From the NCBI RefSeq assembly GCF_002575655.3, contig NC_053039.3, positions 245,374,622 through 245,438,621 of the forward strand: DNA of 64,000 nucleotides, read 5' to 3'. Positions 43,126-53,336 of the stretch are shown here, one piece after another; position 1 is the stretch's first letter, and the number at the start of each line of letters is the position of its first letter. Below the pieces are notes generated by a model that worked only from the letters and a program-made list of their open reading frames with translations, ran no database searches and was not told the origin of the DNA. Source of the DNA: Aegilops tauschii subsp. strangulata. Its lineage: Eukaryota > Streptophyta > Magnoliopsida > Poales > Poaceae. Both the position numbers and the translations under genes were made by a program.

Positions 43126-43310
43126 GGTCTGACCGATTCATCCTTTTTGGTCATACCGAGCTCACTGGGTTGATCTAGGTTTTCAATCTCGGTGCAACTG
43201 ATTAGAACTGTTCGGCCACACCGAGTTGCAGTAACCACTTGCGATTCTGCATCTCGGTGCCACCGAGTTGTTCCACTCGGTCACACCGACAGGGTCAGGA
43301 TATATATACC
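43126..43310 (+). promoter_or_regulatory. internal palindrome array plus TATA box upstream of the env-like ORF
   Basis: CGGT...ACCG palindromes at 43126, 43151, 43210, 43253 and 43277 lead to GGATATATATACC (43298-43310). A CT/GC-rich leader follows. The layout copies the SIRE-B LTR promoter (array, then TATA), but the sequence between motifs differs. Promoter function is inferred. Confidence 0.6.
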
Positions 43311-43645
43311 GACGGGTCAAAATTTGGAAATTTCTCCAAAACCTTTCGCCCGCGCGTGTCATGCTCTACCGACTCAGGTCTCCGGATCGCCCTCTCGTCG
43401 CCAGCAACCTCCCGCCGCTTGTCTCCGTCGCTGTCAACGTAATTCTACACCACCGTCGCCACTTTAGCGAGCTCATCACCGAGCTAGGGTATGAGTTCGA
43501 ACCTTTGTACAATCCTTACCTCCGATTCTTAGCACGAAGAAAATGCCATGATTCTGACCACGTATGAGATCATCCTATCCAATAAAAACTTCCTTTAGAC
43601 TAGTTTTGATTCGAAAATTTAGGGTTAGGTTTCAGCCGAACTCAT

Positions 43646-43877
43646 CTCGGATTGACCGAGTTGTGGAAATCGGTCTCACCAATTTGGCTTAGGCCATTGC
43701 ACTTGTAACTTTCGGTCTGACCAAAACTTGCAAATTGGTGTGACCGAGTTCAACTCTCAGTTAAACCCTAGAAATCTCAGAGTTACTGAACTATGTCTCG
43801 GTCTGACCGATTCCACTAGTTTAGACTCCAAAGTTGCTTCGGTGTCACCGAGTTTAACAAATCGGTAGCTCCGAAAT
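43646..43877 (+). repeat. second CGGT-ACCG palindrome cluster before the env-like ORF
   Basis: Copies near 43646, 43670, 43713, 43737, 43798, 43839 and 43861, several degenerate. The cluster lies before a possible splice acceptor (CAGTTTGCAG at ~44000), matching the position of the second cluster in SIRE-A. Confidence 0.65.
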
Positions 43878-44009
43878 GCTTTCTGTGGAAAACTAAAACT
43901 AAGTTTTTGACTCATGTGTTTTGCAAAACCTCTGCACTTTGTGATGCTCATCCACTCTATCTCATCTATAACTATTCATAGGGTCAACCTTCAGTTTGCA
44001 GTGTCAGAC

Positions 44010-45004
44010 ATGTCAGATCAAAGTGATAGCCAGAATAAGTCTGAGGAGCAAGTGAATCTGAGTGAGGGCACTAGTCCCTCTGGCAGTTATGATGAAGGTA
44101 GCAGAAGTACTCCTAGCAACCTGCCTAAGGCTGCTACTAGGCAGAGGAGGAAGAGAAATTCAGATTCTGAGGATGAAGATTATATTGCTGCTGAGGAGGA
44201 GGTCAGCTCCAAGAAAAAGGTTGTCAAGAAGGAATTTGGCACAGCTGCATCAACCAAGCCTGGTTTAAACAAGAAGGCTCCTGCAAAAAGAGTGCCCATG
44301 TCTAAGGCCAGAGCCTCCACTCTTGAAACTTCCAAATCAACTAGTGGAGAGGCTGCTGGTAAGGGCAAGAAGAGAAAGGAAAGGGTCAAGAAGACCATGG
44401 CCAGAGTTATTGGAAAACCCTCCATGATGATTCAGTCTGATGAGGAAGAAGAGGATGTTGCACCAGCACCCAAAGCACAAAAGCAGATGGGGGATGCCAT
44501 CAAGTCTGGGGCTGCTTCATCTAAGCCCAAGACTGCCCCAAAGCTTTTGCTCTAGCCCCCAAGACTGCGCCAAAGAGGAGCTCAAGAAACATACCAGCTA
44601 CTGAGAAGAACAAGGCTCCAGTGCCTGAGATTGAAGAATAAGAAGATGTTGAAGCCCAAGTGCTTAGGAAGCTAAAGCCCAAGATCCTTGACCATGATGA
44701 CAATCATCAAGTGGCAAAAAATATGAAAGTTAGAAAAGATGCATGACTTAGATTGTGGAGAGAATCAGATCCATATGCTGTGAGGAGAAGGACTGCTGTG
44801 GAGTATAGGTTTCACACCAAGGAGCAGCAGGACTTGTATGAGACTATTCTGTTGGACAAGAAACCCACAGTGTGTGACATGAAGTGGGTAGATTGGAAGT
44901 ACATCGACAACAATGAAGACCACTTCCCAGGAGTGCATGAAAGTTTCAGACTATGTGGAGTAGATACTTTTGTGGGTCAGAAACTCACCAAGTGGAATGA
45001 TGAG
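44010..45004 (+). pseudogene. env-like 3' ORF of SIRE-B, N-terminal part, cut by LTR X
   Basis: The ATG at 44010 opens a highly charged, Ser/Lys/Glu-rich, disordered-looking frame to TAG 44553-44555. It has several basic runs (KKKVVKKEF, KGKKRKERVKK) that could be nuclear-localisation signals. The continuing sequence is in another frame, with stops near 44640 and 44742. It then encodes a folded-looking segment (EQQDLYETILLDKKP, GVDTFVGQKLTKWND) related to the 3' ORF of SIRE-A. The C-terminal part is lost at 45005. No membrane segment is seen. Confidence 0.7.
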
Positions 45005-45203
45005 TGATGACCCACAAGTATAGGGGATCTATCGTAGTCCTTTCGATAAGTAAGAGTGTCGAACCAAACAAGGAGCAAAAGGAAATGACAAGCAGTTTTC
45101 AGTAAGGTATTCTCTACAAGCACTGAAATTATCAATAACAGATAGTTTTGTGATAAGGTAATTTGTAACGAGTAACAAGTAACAAAAGTAAACAAGGTGC
45201 AGC
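45005..45203 (-). repeat. gypsy LTR X, terminal part
   Basis: On the minus strand it ends ...CTTGTGGGTCATCA. It is collinear with 10586-10390 and is interrupted at 45203 by the chromovirus-like element. It continues at 56065. Confidence 0.88.
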
Positions 45204-47894
45204 TGTAACACCCCAAATTTTCAATTTGGAATGTTATACATTAGATCATCATTGCATAGCATATTTTATTGCATTTTGGCAAATCCTCGAAAATCCTAAG
45301 CAACTCAAGGACCCTCGGAGAGAGTTGGGGATTTTTCCCGGTTTTCATATTTGATTTTTATCAAATAATAAAACGAGGATTTTTGGTTTTAATTATTTTT
45401 CTCTCCGAAAAATATTTCATATTAAAATAAATGAGAGGAGAAAATATGACTTCTCCAAAAATAATTGAAATATTGGAGGAAAAATATTAAAATCAAATAT
45501 TTGATTTTATTCGGATTTTATTTGCAATTTTAACTGCATTAGAAAAATTGCACGTTTTCAAAACTGCAGTTTTGGGCCAAAAAATGTTCATCTCCTTCTA
45601 ATTATTTTAATTAGACGGTGAAAATTAGTTTTGGCATTTTTGGATTTTTATTTATTTTTCTATGATTTTTTTATGTTCGGTGAAATTATTAAAAAAACGC
45701 CCGAGCGCGCCGACTGGGCCGAAGCCCAGCCGACGGCCCAGCTGCCCCGCCCGAGCCGTCTCCCTCCTGAAGACCGCCGCCGCCCGAGTCCCGGTCGGGG
45801 ACGACGCCGCCGCCGCCTTGCCCCCTCCCCCACGGCACCCCCTCCCCTCCTTAAATACCCCCCGACCCCGCCGCCTCTCCCCACCTCACCCCGACCCGCC
45901 CCGCCGCCAGAAGCCGCCGCCGGAGCCGCCCGAGCCCCGCCGCCCCTCGCCGCACCCCCCGAGCCCCGCCGGAGTTGCCCCGACGAGGTAGCCGCAGCCG
46001 CCGCCGACCGTCCGTTTTTTTTCAAAAACCGCCTCGGTTTATTTTTTTTGAAACCCTAGGTTTATTTTTTTATAGATCGGTTTATTATTTTTCTGGTTTA
46101 ATTAATTAGTGAATGTTCACCGATATGTTCGTTTTAACGAACGTGTTCGTCGGTTAGTCGTTGTTAACTAACGTCCGTTCATTTAACTGTTCGTCAGTTT
46201 TCTTTTTCGTCGGTTTTTCCGCGATTATTCCAGATCGGGATTTCTGATCAGATTTTCGTTCTGGTTTATCTTTTCGCTCGTTTATCGGAATCAGGCGATT
46301 CAAGCGCCTAGAGTTTCGTCTCGAAATTCTCTTTCCGTTTAACCTACTCAAACAAGTTTTTGCTACTGTAAAATTTGACCTAGATCCAGATTAGTAAACG
46401 AAGCTTGTTTCTTTCGCCGTTTGACTTTCGTTGCTTCGTTCGATTTGTTTCTTTTTGCAAACCGGAGTTCTTAAGTTGAACTTTCTGGTTAGATCTTTTA
46501 TTTGAGTTTTACCTATGCATTTGATGAGTGCTTATTGTATGCTTGTTTGTTTGCGATAGAGTACCCGGAGTGCGCCGCTTGCTACTTGGAATCTCTAAGT
46601 TTCACGGATCATCAGCAAGGCAAGTAACATTTTGATCATACCTCTTTTACTACCCAGTTTTATTGCATTAGACAAATCCTCAAACATTGCATGGTTAGGA
46701 TCTAATTAAATTGAGGGTATTGGGAAGTAGTTTAGGTAGTACCTATTACCTGTTTTATTATCAAACCCTTGGGAGTTACTTCTACGTTTGCTTATATTGC
46801 TATGCTATGCTAGTAGACGTGGATTGGGTTTGAGTGTATCCATGACAGATGTGAGATTGTTAATATATGGTTAAACTTAAGGTGGCAACTAAAACTCACA
46901 TCTGGGTGGATTGAGGTACCTGGGTATTCCAGGATTGCCTGTTTTTCTAAGGACCGCCACCCAGGTTCAAAGGGATCATGAGATTATTCTTGCTAGAAAC
47001 TTCCGTGTGCAGCCACAAGCTATTATGGGCTCTAGCATAGTGGATTAAGTTGTGTGAGCTCTTGAAGAGGTAGACTAGCAGATGTAGGGGTTGTAGGTGG
47101 TACTGTCTACCCGGAGTAGAGAGTTAACGCTTCTGAAAGACTGTGTCTCGGTCATCCGTTTCTCAAACACCATGAAGTGCGAGAATCCCAACGGAGGAGA
47201 TCGAGTCTTGTGGGTAAAAGTGCACAAACCTCTGCAGAGTGTACAATCTAATCATGGTTAGCCGTGTCCCCGGTTATGGACATCTTGAGTATCTAGTACT
47301 TGGATTATCATGTGAATCTCATCATCATGTTACTTTAATTAATTTCGTTGGGTTAATGATGATACTTAATTGGGATTGAGAATGCTGTCAACCATTCTCA
47401 ATGTTTAACAACCACCATGATAGTTAAATAAAATTTATTCCTTTGCAGTAGGGAAAAATTGGCTTTTTGCAAAACTGTAACCATAGAGCCTTCTACCAGC
47501 CATATATGCATGTAGTATAGCATTATTATGTTCATTACTCTCTATGTGTTACATTGCCAGCATATTCCATGTGCTGACCCATTTCGGGCTGCAACGTTTC
47601 ATGTTGCAGACTTTTCAGACGACGAGTAAGGTGCCTTAGGTCGTGGTCTTATACTCAGTGATGCCGTTAGAGTTGATGGACTCACTTATCTTCCAAGTCT
47701 TCCGCTGTTATCGTATTTAGAATTCCTTAAGCCATATTTATCATACTTATTCTCTTTTGAGATACTCGTTGTAATAAGTGTGTGATTGCTACTCTGTTAT
47801 AAATCCTCCATTTGTATTGTGCGTGTCAGCATTACTGATCCAGGGATGACACTGGTGCACAACAGCACAGACTGTTTGAGGTCTGGTCGCTACA
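45204..47894 (+). repeat. 5' LTR of the chromovirus-like element (2691 bp)
   Basis: Starts TGTAACACCCCAAATTTTC and ends ...GGTCTGGTCGCTACA. It contains a very GC-rich block at 45690-46010 with a TATA-like TTAAATA at 45851. Long proline/arginine-rich ORFs there are composition artefacts. Confidence 0.93.
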
Positions 47895-47898
47895 AAGG

Positions 47899-47910
47899 TG
47901 GTATCAGAGC
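47899..47910 (+). other. primer-binding site (initiator Met-tRNA)
   Basis: TGGTATCAGAGC, four bases after the LTR end; an exact match to the common plant site. Confidence 0.92.
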
Positions 47911-48005
47911 ACACGCTGACTGTAGGACACGACCACTAACCTTAAACCCTAGAACACTACTCTCTTATCATTTCTGACTCCTCTCCACTTTCTACTCTTT
48001 TAGGA

Positions 48006-48737
48006 ATGGCGGATGCAAGGAACAAGTTCATGCAACCGGATGAAGAGACACCTTTTGGATGACACTTGAAGGAAGTCACTAAGTACCTGAACATCGGAAT
48101 ACCAAGCTTCACCGGAACCTACAACGCCACACTACCAGAAGATGAGCGCTGGAAGATTCAAGTTCAAGTTCCAGGAAGGACGTTTACGCCAGTCACTGAG
48201 CCTATAGAGTTTTCCTTTGATGCACCAACCTGGAGTTTAGGGAAGAGCATGGCAGCCCACATCTCTATGGGACGCATTGGAGAAGTCTATCGCAAGGAGC
48301 TTAAGGATACTATTTATCAGATTTGTGGACACCGAGATGAGCAATGGGAGATGATCAGCACCAAGAAGGATGGATCAATTGCAGCTTTCATCCAGGAGCA
48401 AAACCAACACATTCGTCGCCAGGAAAACCAGATGTGCGCAGACATGATAGAACTAAAGAAGGCATTGACCAAGATCACGGAGTTGGAGGAAGAACTCAAG
48501 GCTACGCATGATGGATATGAGGAGGAGATCGCCACGTTGTTGGAAAAGAATGACGACCTGATAAAGAAGATCGGAGTATTCATGGGAGACCCAGCTCCAG
48601 GAGGAGAAGATGACGATTCTACTTGCCCGGATAACTACATCATCATCGACGACACCGACTCAGACCCCAGTGAAGATGACTTTGTTGATGAAGCTGGAGC
48701 AGATATCATGGAGTCTTCGACCGATCAAAATTTCTAG
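48006..48737 (+). pseudogene. extra ORF upstream of gag, coiled-coil and acidic tail (one nonsense codon)
   Basis: The ATG at 48006 begins a 243-codon frame with one early stop, TGA 48060-48062 (probably TGG to TGA). The first ~100 residues look folded (IQVQVPGRTFTPVTEPIEFS). A heptad-rich coiled coil follows (KKALTKITELEEELKATHDG, then EEIATLLEKNDDLIKKIG), and the tail is strongly acidic. I recognise no domain. It is separate from gag (different frame, ~200 bp spacer). Most chromoviruses have no ORF here, so it may be an acquired or family-specific gene; the length and composition argue against chance. Confidence 0.65.
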
Positions 48738-48934
48738 TAGACCACCATATCAGTAGTAGTATTTCCCCATGTAAATAGTATAGTCCGAGCACTTTTGTAA
48801 CGATAGTTAGATCGATTGTATGCCTTGTTTGATTGATTGAGTGATATTGATTGTGTTTGTCTCATGAGCATATGGGTAGTGTTTTCTCTGTAGACCTCAT
48901 TCTATCCATATCTCATCTTTTCTAAACCTATCAG

Positions 48935-51900
48935 ATGCCTCCGAGACGCGACACCGGATTTGTTTTCCCACCAGAGATCACTCAGTTGATTCAGCAGCAG
49001 AATGCCCTGATGCAAGTGTTAGTACAGAACCAAGGCAACAACAACAACAACACCAACCCACCACCACCACCTGTTGATCACTTAGCCCATTTCTTGAGGC
49101 TAAATCCGCTGGTGTTTTCCAGCAGCACCGAGCCGATTGTTGTAGATGATTGGCTCCGCAAAGTTGGAAAGGAGTTGACCACTGCAGGATGCACAGATGC
49201 GGAGAGAGTGCGTTTTGTCGCACATCAGCTTGATGGACCCGCAACATCATGGTGGGAGAATTACACAGCCACACACCCTATTGACACTGTCACATGGGAC
49301 CCATTTCAGCAAGCTTTCCGTACTGCCCATGTTTCAGCAGGAGCTATGGCTATGAAGAAGCGTGAGTTTCGCAACCTACGCCAAGGAGGACGCACCGTAG
49401 GCCAGTATGTGGAGGACTTTAGTAAGTTAGCACGTTATGCTCCAGATGACGTTGCTACAGATGCAGCCAAGCAGGAGAAGTTTCTGGAAGGACTGAATGA
49501 TGAGCTGAGCATGCAGCTGATGGTAGCAACCTTCAACAACTACCAGGAGTTGGTAGATAGAGCACTCATGATTGAAGGGAAGCAGCAGCAGATTGAAAAC
49601 CGTAAGAGGAAGTATGGACAAGGGAAGTACAATTCTGGAGCTCAGCAGAAGCCACGTTTTACCCCGAAATCGGGAGGACAGTTTCAGCATACCCATGGAG
49701 GAGGTAGTTCACACAACCATAGTGGACCCAAGAATGGTAATGGGAATGGAGGAAGCAACGGGCAGAACCATAATAACCCATCTACCCCAGCCAAGAGGGA
49801 TCTAAGTCACGTTACTTGTTTCAAGTGCCAGAAGACTGGACATTATGCAACTGAATGCCCTGAAGCCCAGAATGGAAATGGAAATGGAAGCTCTGGGAAG
49901 AAGCCGAACCCTTTCAACAAAGGACATGTGAACCACGTTAGCGTGGAGGAGGTAGAAGCTCAGCCAGATGCAGTAATAGGTAAGTTTTTGGTTAAGTCAT
50001 TTACTGCACTCGTTCTTTTTGATACTGGTGCATCGCATTCATACATATCAAGGGGATTTGTGGATAAGTATAAACTGCCAACCCAAGCCCTTAGGTCACC
50101 CATGTTAGTAACCTTGCCAGGAGCAGAGTATATGGCTAGTTTATGGTGTGATCGGTTACCATTAAGGATTGGTAACTACGTGTTTCCCTCGGACCTAATA
50201 GTACTGGAATCGCAAGGATTGGATGTGATATTAGGCATGGGTTGGTTATCAAAGTATGGAGGGAACATTGAGTGCGCCAGTAAGACGATTTTGCTTACCA
50301 CCCCAGAAGGAAGAAGGATTAAGTATGTATCCCGGCATATGCCGAAGAGGACTCAGGTGAATTCCTTATCAGGAGTTGTACAGGAGGAAGTACCAGTGGT
50401 GAAGGATTTCCCTGACGTATTTCCAGAAGAGTTGCCAGGCATGCCACCTGATAGAGACATTGAGTTTCTGATTGAACTTTTGCCAGGCACATGACCAATA
50501 TCTAAGAGACCGTACAGGATGCCCGCAAAAGATTTGGAGGAAATTAAGAAGCAGATTAAGGAGTTACTGGATAAAGGCTATATTCGCCCAAGTTCGTCAC
50601 CTTGGGGATCACCCGTACTTCTAGTGGAGAAGAAAGATGGATCATTGAGGATGGTTGTTGATTATCGAGGATTGAACGAAGTGACCATCAAGAACAAGTA
50701 CCCACTGCCGATGATCAATGATTTGTTTGACCGCTTACAAGGAGCTAAGGTATTTTCCAAGATAGATCTACGATCAGGATACCATCAGTTGAAGATTCGA
50801 GAGCAGGATATACCTAAGACGGCTTTTACCACCAGGTATGGGCTATATGAGTATACCGTTATGTCATTCGGTCTGACTAACGCACCTGCCTATTTCATGA
50901 ACCTGATGAACAAAGTGTTTATGGAGTTTTTGGATAAGTTCATCGTAGTGTTCATTGATGATATTTTGGTCTACTCAAAGAACGAAGAGGAGCATAAGGA
51001 GCATTTGTGTTTGGTACTTGAGAAGCTCAGAGAACATCAGTTATACGCCAAGTTCAGCAAATGTGAGTTTTGGCTGAAGGAAGTTGGATTCCTCGGACAT
51101 GTTATATCCGGAGAAGGAATAGCAGTAGACCCCGCCAAAGTTGACACAGTAACAAGCTCGGAATCACCCACGTCAGTTGGAGAGATCCGGAGTTTTCTCG
51201 GACTTGCAGGATACTACCGGAGGTTCATTAAGAATTTCTCGAAGATTGCTAAGCCCATGACAGAGCTGTTAAAGAAGGACACCAAGTTCAACTGGACTGA
51301 GGATTGTGAAGCTAGTTTTCAGGAGTTAAAGAAACGTTTGGTTACATCACCAGTGTTGATTCTGCCAGACCAACGCAAGGATTATGAAGTTTATTGCGAC
51401 GCTTCTCGTTGAGGACTTGGAGCAGTGCTTATGCAGGAAGGAAGAGTTGTTTCATATGCTTCACGGCAACTTAAACCCCATGAGAAGAATTATGCCACGC
51501 ATGATCTGGAGTTAGCAGCCGTAGTGCATGCGTTGAAGACATGGAGACATTTTCTCATCGGAAATCACTCTGAGGTGTACACGGATCACAAGAGTTTGAA
51601 GTACATTTTCACGCAAAAGGAGTTGAATCTCAGGCAAAGGAGATGGTTGGAGCTCATTAAGGATTATGATATGAGATTGCATTATCACCCAGGGAAGGCT
51701 AACGTAGTAGCTGATGCGTTGAGCCGCAAGAGCCATGTCAACACCCTCATGACCGGAGAGTTACCGAAATTATTAGCCGAGGATTTTCGCGAGCTATGTT
51801 TGGAGATAGTTCCAAGAGGCTATTTAGCAACATTGGAGATTCAGTCTACCCTGATGGAAAAGATCAGAGAAGCTCAGAAGACAGACAAGGAGATTGACGA

Positions 51901-53325
51901 GATAAAGGAAAGAATGAGCAAAGGAAAAGCCAAAGGATTTCGTGAGGATGAGCTCGATACCTTATGGTTTGAGGACCGCGTTTACGTGCCCAATGATCCG
52001 GAGATCAGGAAGTTGATCTTGCAAGAGGCACATGATTCACCGTATTTGATTCACCCAGGAAATACCAAGATGTATTTGGATTTGAAGGATACTTTCTGGT
52101 GGATCGGAATGAAGAAGGATATTGCGGAGTATGTAGCAGTTTGTGATGTATGTCAGAGAGTGAAGGCAGAGCATCAGAAGCCAGCAGGATTGCTACAGCC
52201 ATTGCCGATACCCGAATGGAAGTGGGATAAACTAGGCATGGATTTTATCACGGGATTGCCCAGGACTCGTTCAGGCTATGACTCAATATGGGTTGTAGTC
52301 GATCGTTTGACGAAAGTAGCTCATTTCATCCCAGTGAAGACCACTTACACCAGTGCTAAGTTGGCAAAGATATACATGACCAGAATCGTATGTTTGCATG
52401 GAGTTCCAAGGACCATTGTATCAGATAGAGGAACCCAGTTTACCTCAAAGTTTTGGAATCAGTTACATGAAACCTTGGGAACCAGGCTAGAATTCAGTAC
52501 AGCTTTTCACCCACAGACAGATGGACAGACCGAGAGAGTCAATCAGATATTGGAAGATATGCTGAGAGCTTGTGCGCTAGATTATGGATCTAGTTGGGAC
52601 GACAATTTGCCATATGCAGAGTTTTCTTACAACAACAGTTATCAAACCAGTTTGAAGATGGCCCCTTTCGAAGCTTTGTACAGAAGGAGGTGTAGGACAC
52701 CATTGTTATGGGACGAAGTTGGAGACCGCCAGTTGTTTGGACCAGGCTTGATTAAGGAATCAGAACAGAAAGTGAAGTTGATTCACGATAGGCTCAAGGT
52801 AGCCCAGTCCAGGCAGAAGAGTTATGCGGATTCTAAATGTAAGGAGATAGTTCACGAAGTTGGAGACAGAGTTTATCTTCGAGTATCACCACTTCGAGGA
52901 GTGAAGCGCTTTGGAGTTAAGGGAAAGTTAGGCCACGTTTTGTAGGACCATACAGAGTTTTGGAGCGTATGGGAGAAGTTGCTTACAAGCTGGAATTGCC
53001 TGAAGGATTGTCAGAAGTTCATGATGTATTTCACGTTTCCCAGTTGAAGAAGTGCCACGCAGATATGGCCGATATACCACTGAGAGATACAGTGCCGCTG
53101 GAAGCGATTCAGTTGGAAAGTGACTTGACCTATGAGGAGAAACCAGTTAAGATTCTTGAGTATGCCAGCCGAGTCACCCGCAACAAGGTTATCAAGTTCT
53201 GCAAAGTTCAGTGGAGTCACCACACTGAAGATGAAGCCACCTAGGAGCGAGAGGAAGATCTACAGAAAAACCACTCTCACCTATTTTCTAGCCAACCCGA
53301 ATCTCGAGGGCGAGATTCATCTTAA
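48935..53325 (+). pseudogene. gypsy gag-pol polyprotein with chromodomain-like end (three stops, one frameshift)
   Basis: Gag (ATG 48935) has a retrotransposon gag domain (LDGPATSWWENY, FLEGLNDELSMQL) and zinc knuckle CFKCQKTGHYATEC near residue 295. Protease has D-T-G-A-S (LFDTGASHSYIS, near residue 362). RT has FIDDILVYS (~50952). RNase H has the YTDHKSLKY motif (~51575). Integrase has the zinc finger (HPGNT...CDVCQRVK) and core D (MDFITGLP), D (VSDRGTQF) and E (GQTERVNQ). FHVSQLKKC leads to a chromodomain-like tail. Lesions: TGA 50492-50494 between protease and RT, TGA 51410-51412 in RNase H, a 1-bp shift near 52930 after integrase, and TAG 53242-53244 in the chromodomain (likely TGG to TAG). 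Several fit deamination of methylated C. Catalytic motifs are all intact. Confidence 0.92.
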
Positions 53326-53336
53326 GGGGGTAGGTT
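53323..53336 (+). other. polypurine tract of the chromovirus-like element
   Basis: TAAGGGGGTAGGTT directly precedes the 3' LTR; it overlaps the polyprotein stop codon. Confidence 0.8.

Larger units (their letters stand above)
26141..45004 (+). mobile_element. SIRE-type copia element without pol (SIRE-B), hosting a nest at 26736-38922
   Basis: Parts: 5' LTR (26141-26735 and 38923-39986), primer site, gag, a promoter-like block, and the start of an env-like 3' ORF cut at 45004 by LTR X. No protease, integrase or RT motif occurs between the end of gag (~42264) and the env-like ORF. With its own nest removed, the element would have gag followed by the 3' ORF about 1.7 kb later. It sits in the integrase region of Angela element 1; the expected target duplication is GATGC. 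The far end is not in this window. Confidence 0.75.

Noticed and set aside
45631..46059. 142-codon proline/arginine-rich ORF (and its minus-strand partner)
   Set aside because: It lies inside the GC-rich U3 of the chromovirus LTR, and the 3' LTR copy (53760-54218) has a different frame structure. Long ORFs on all frames are expected at this base composition.
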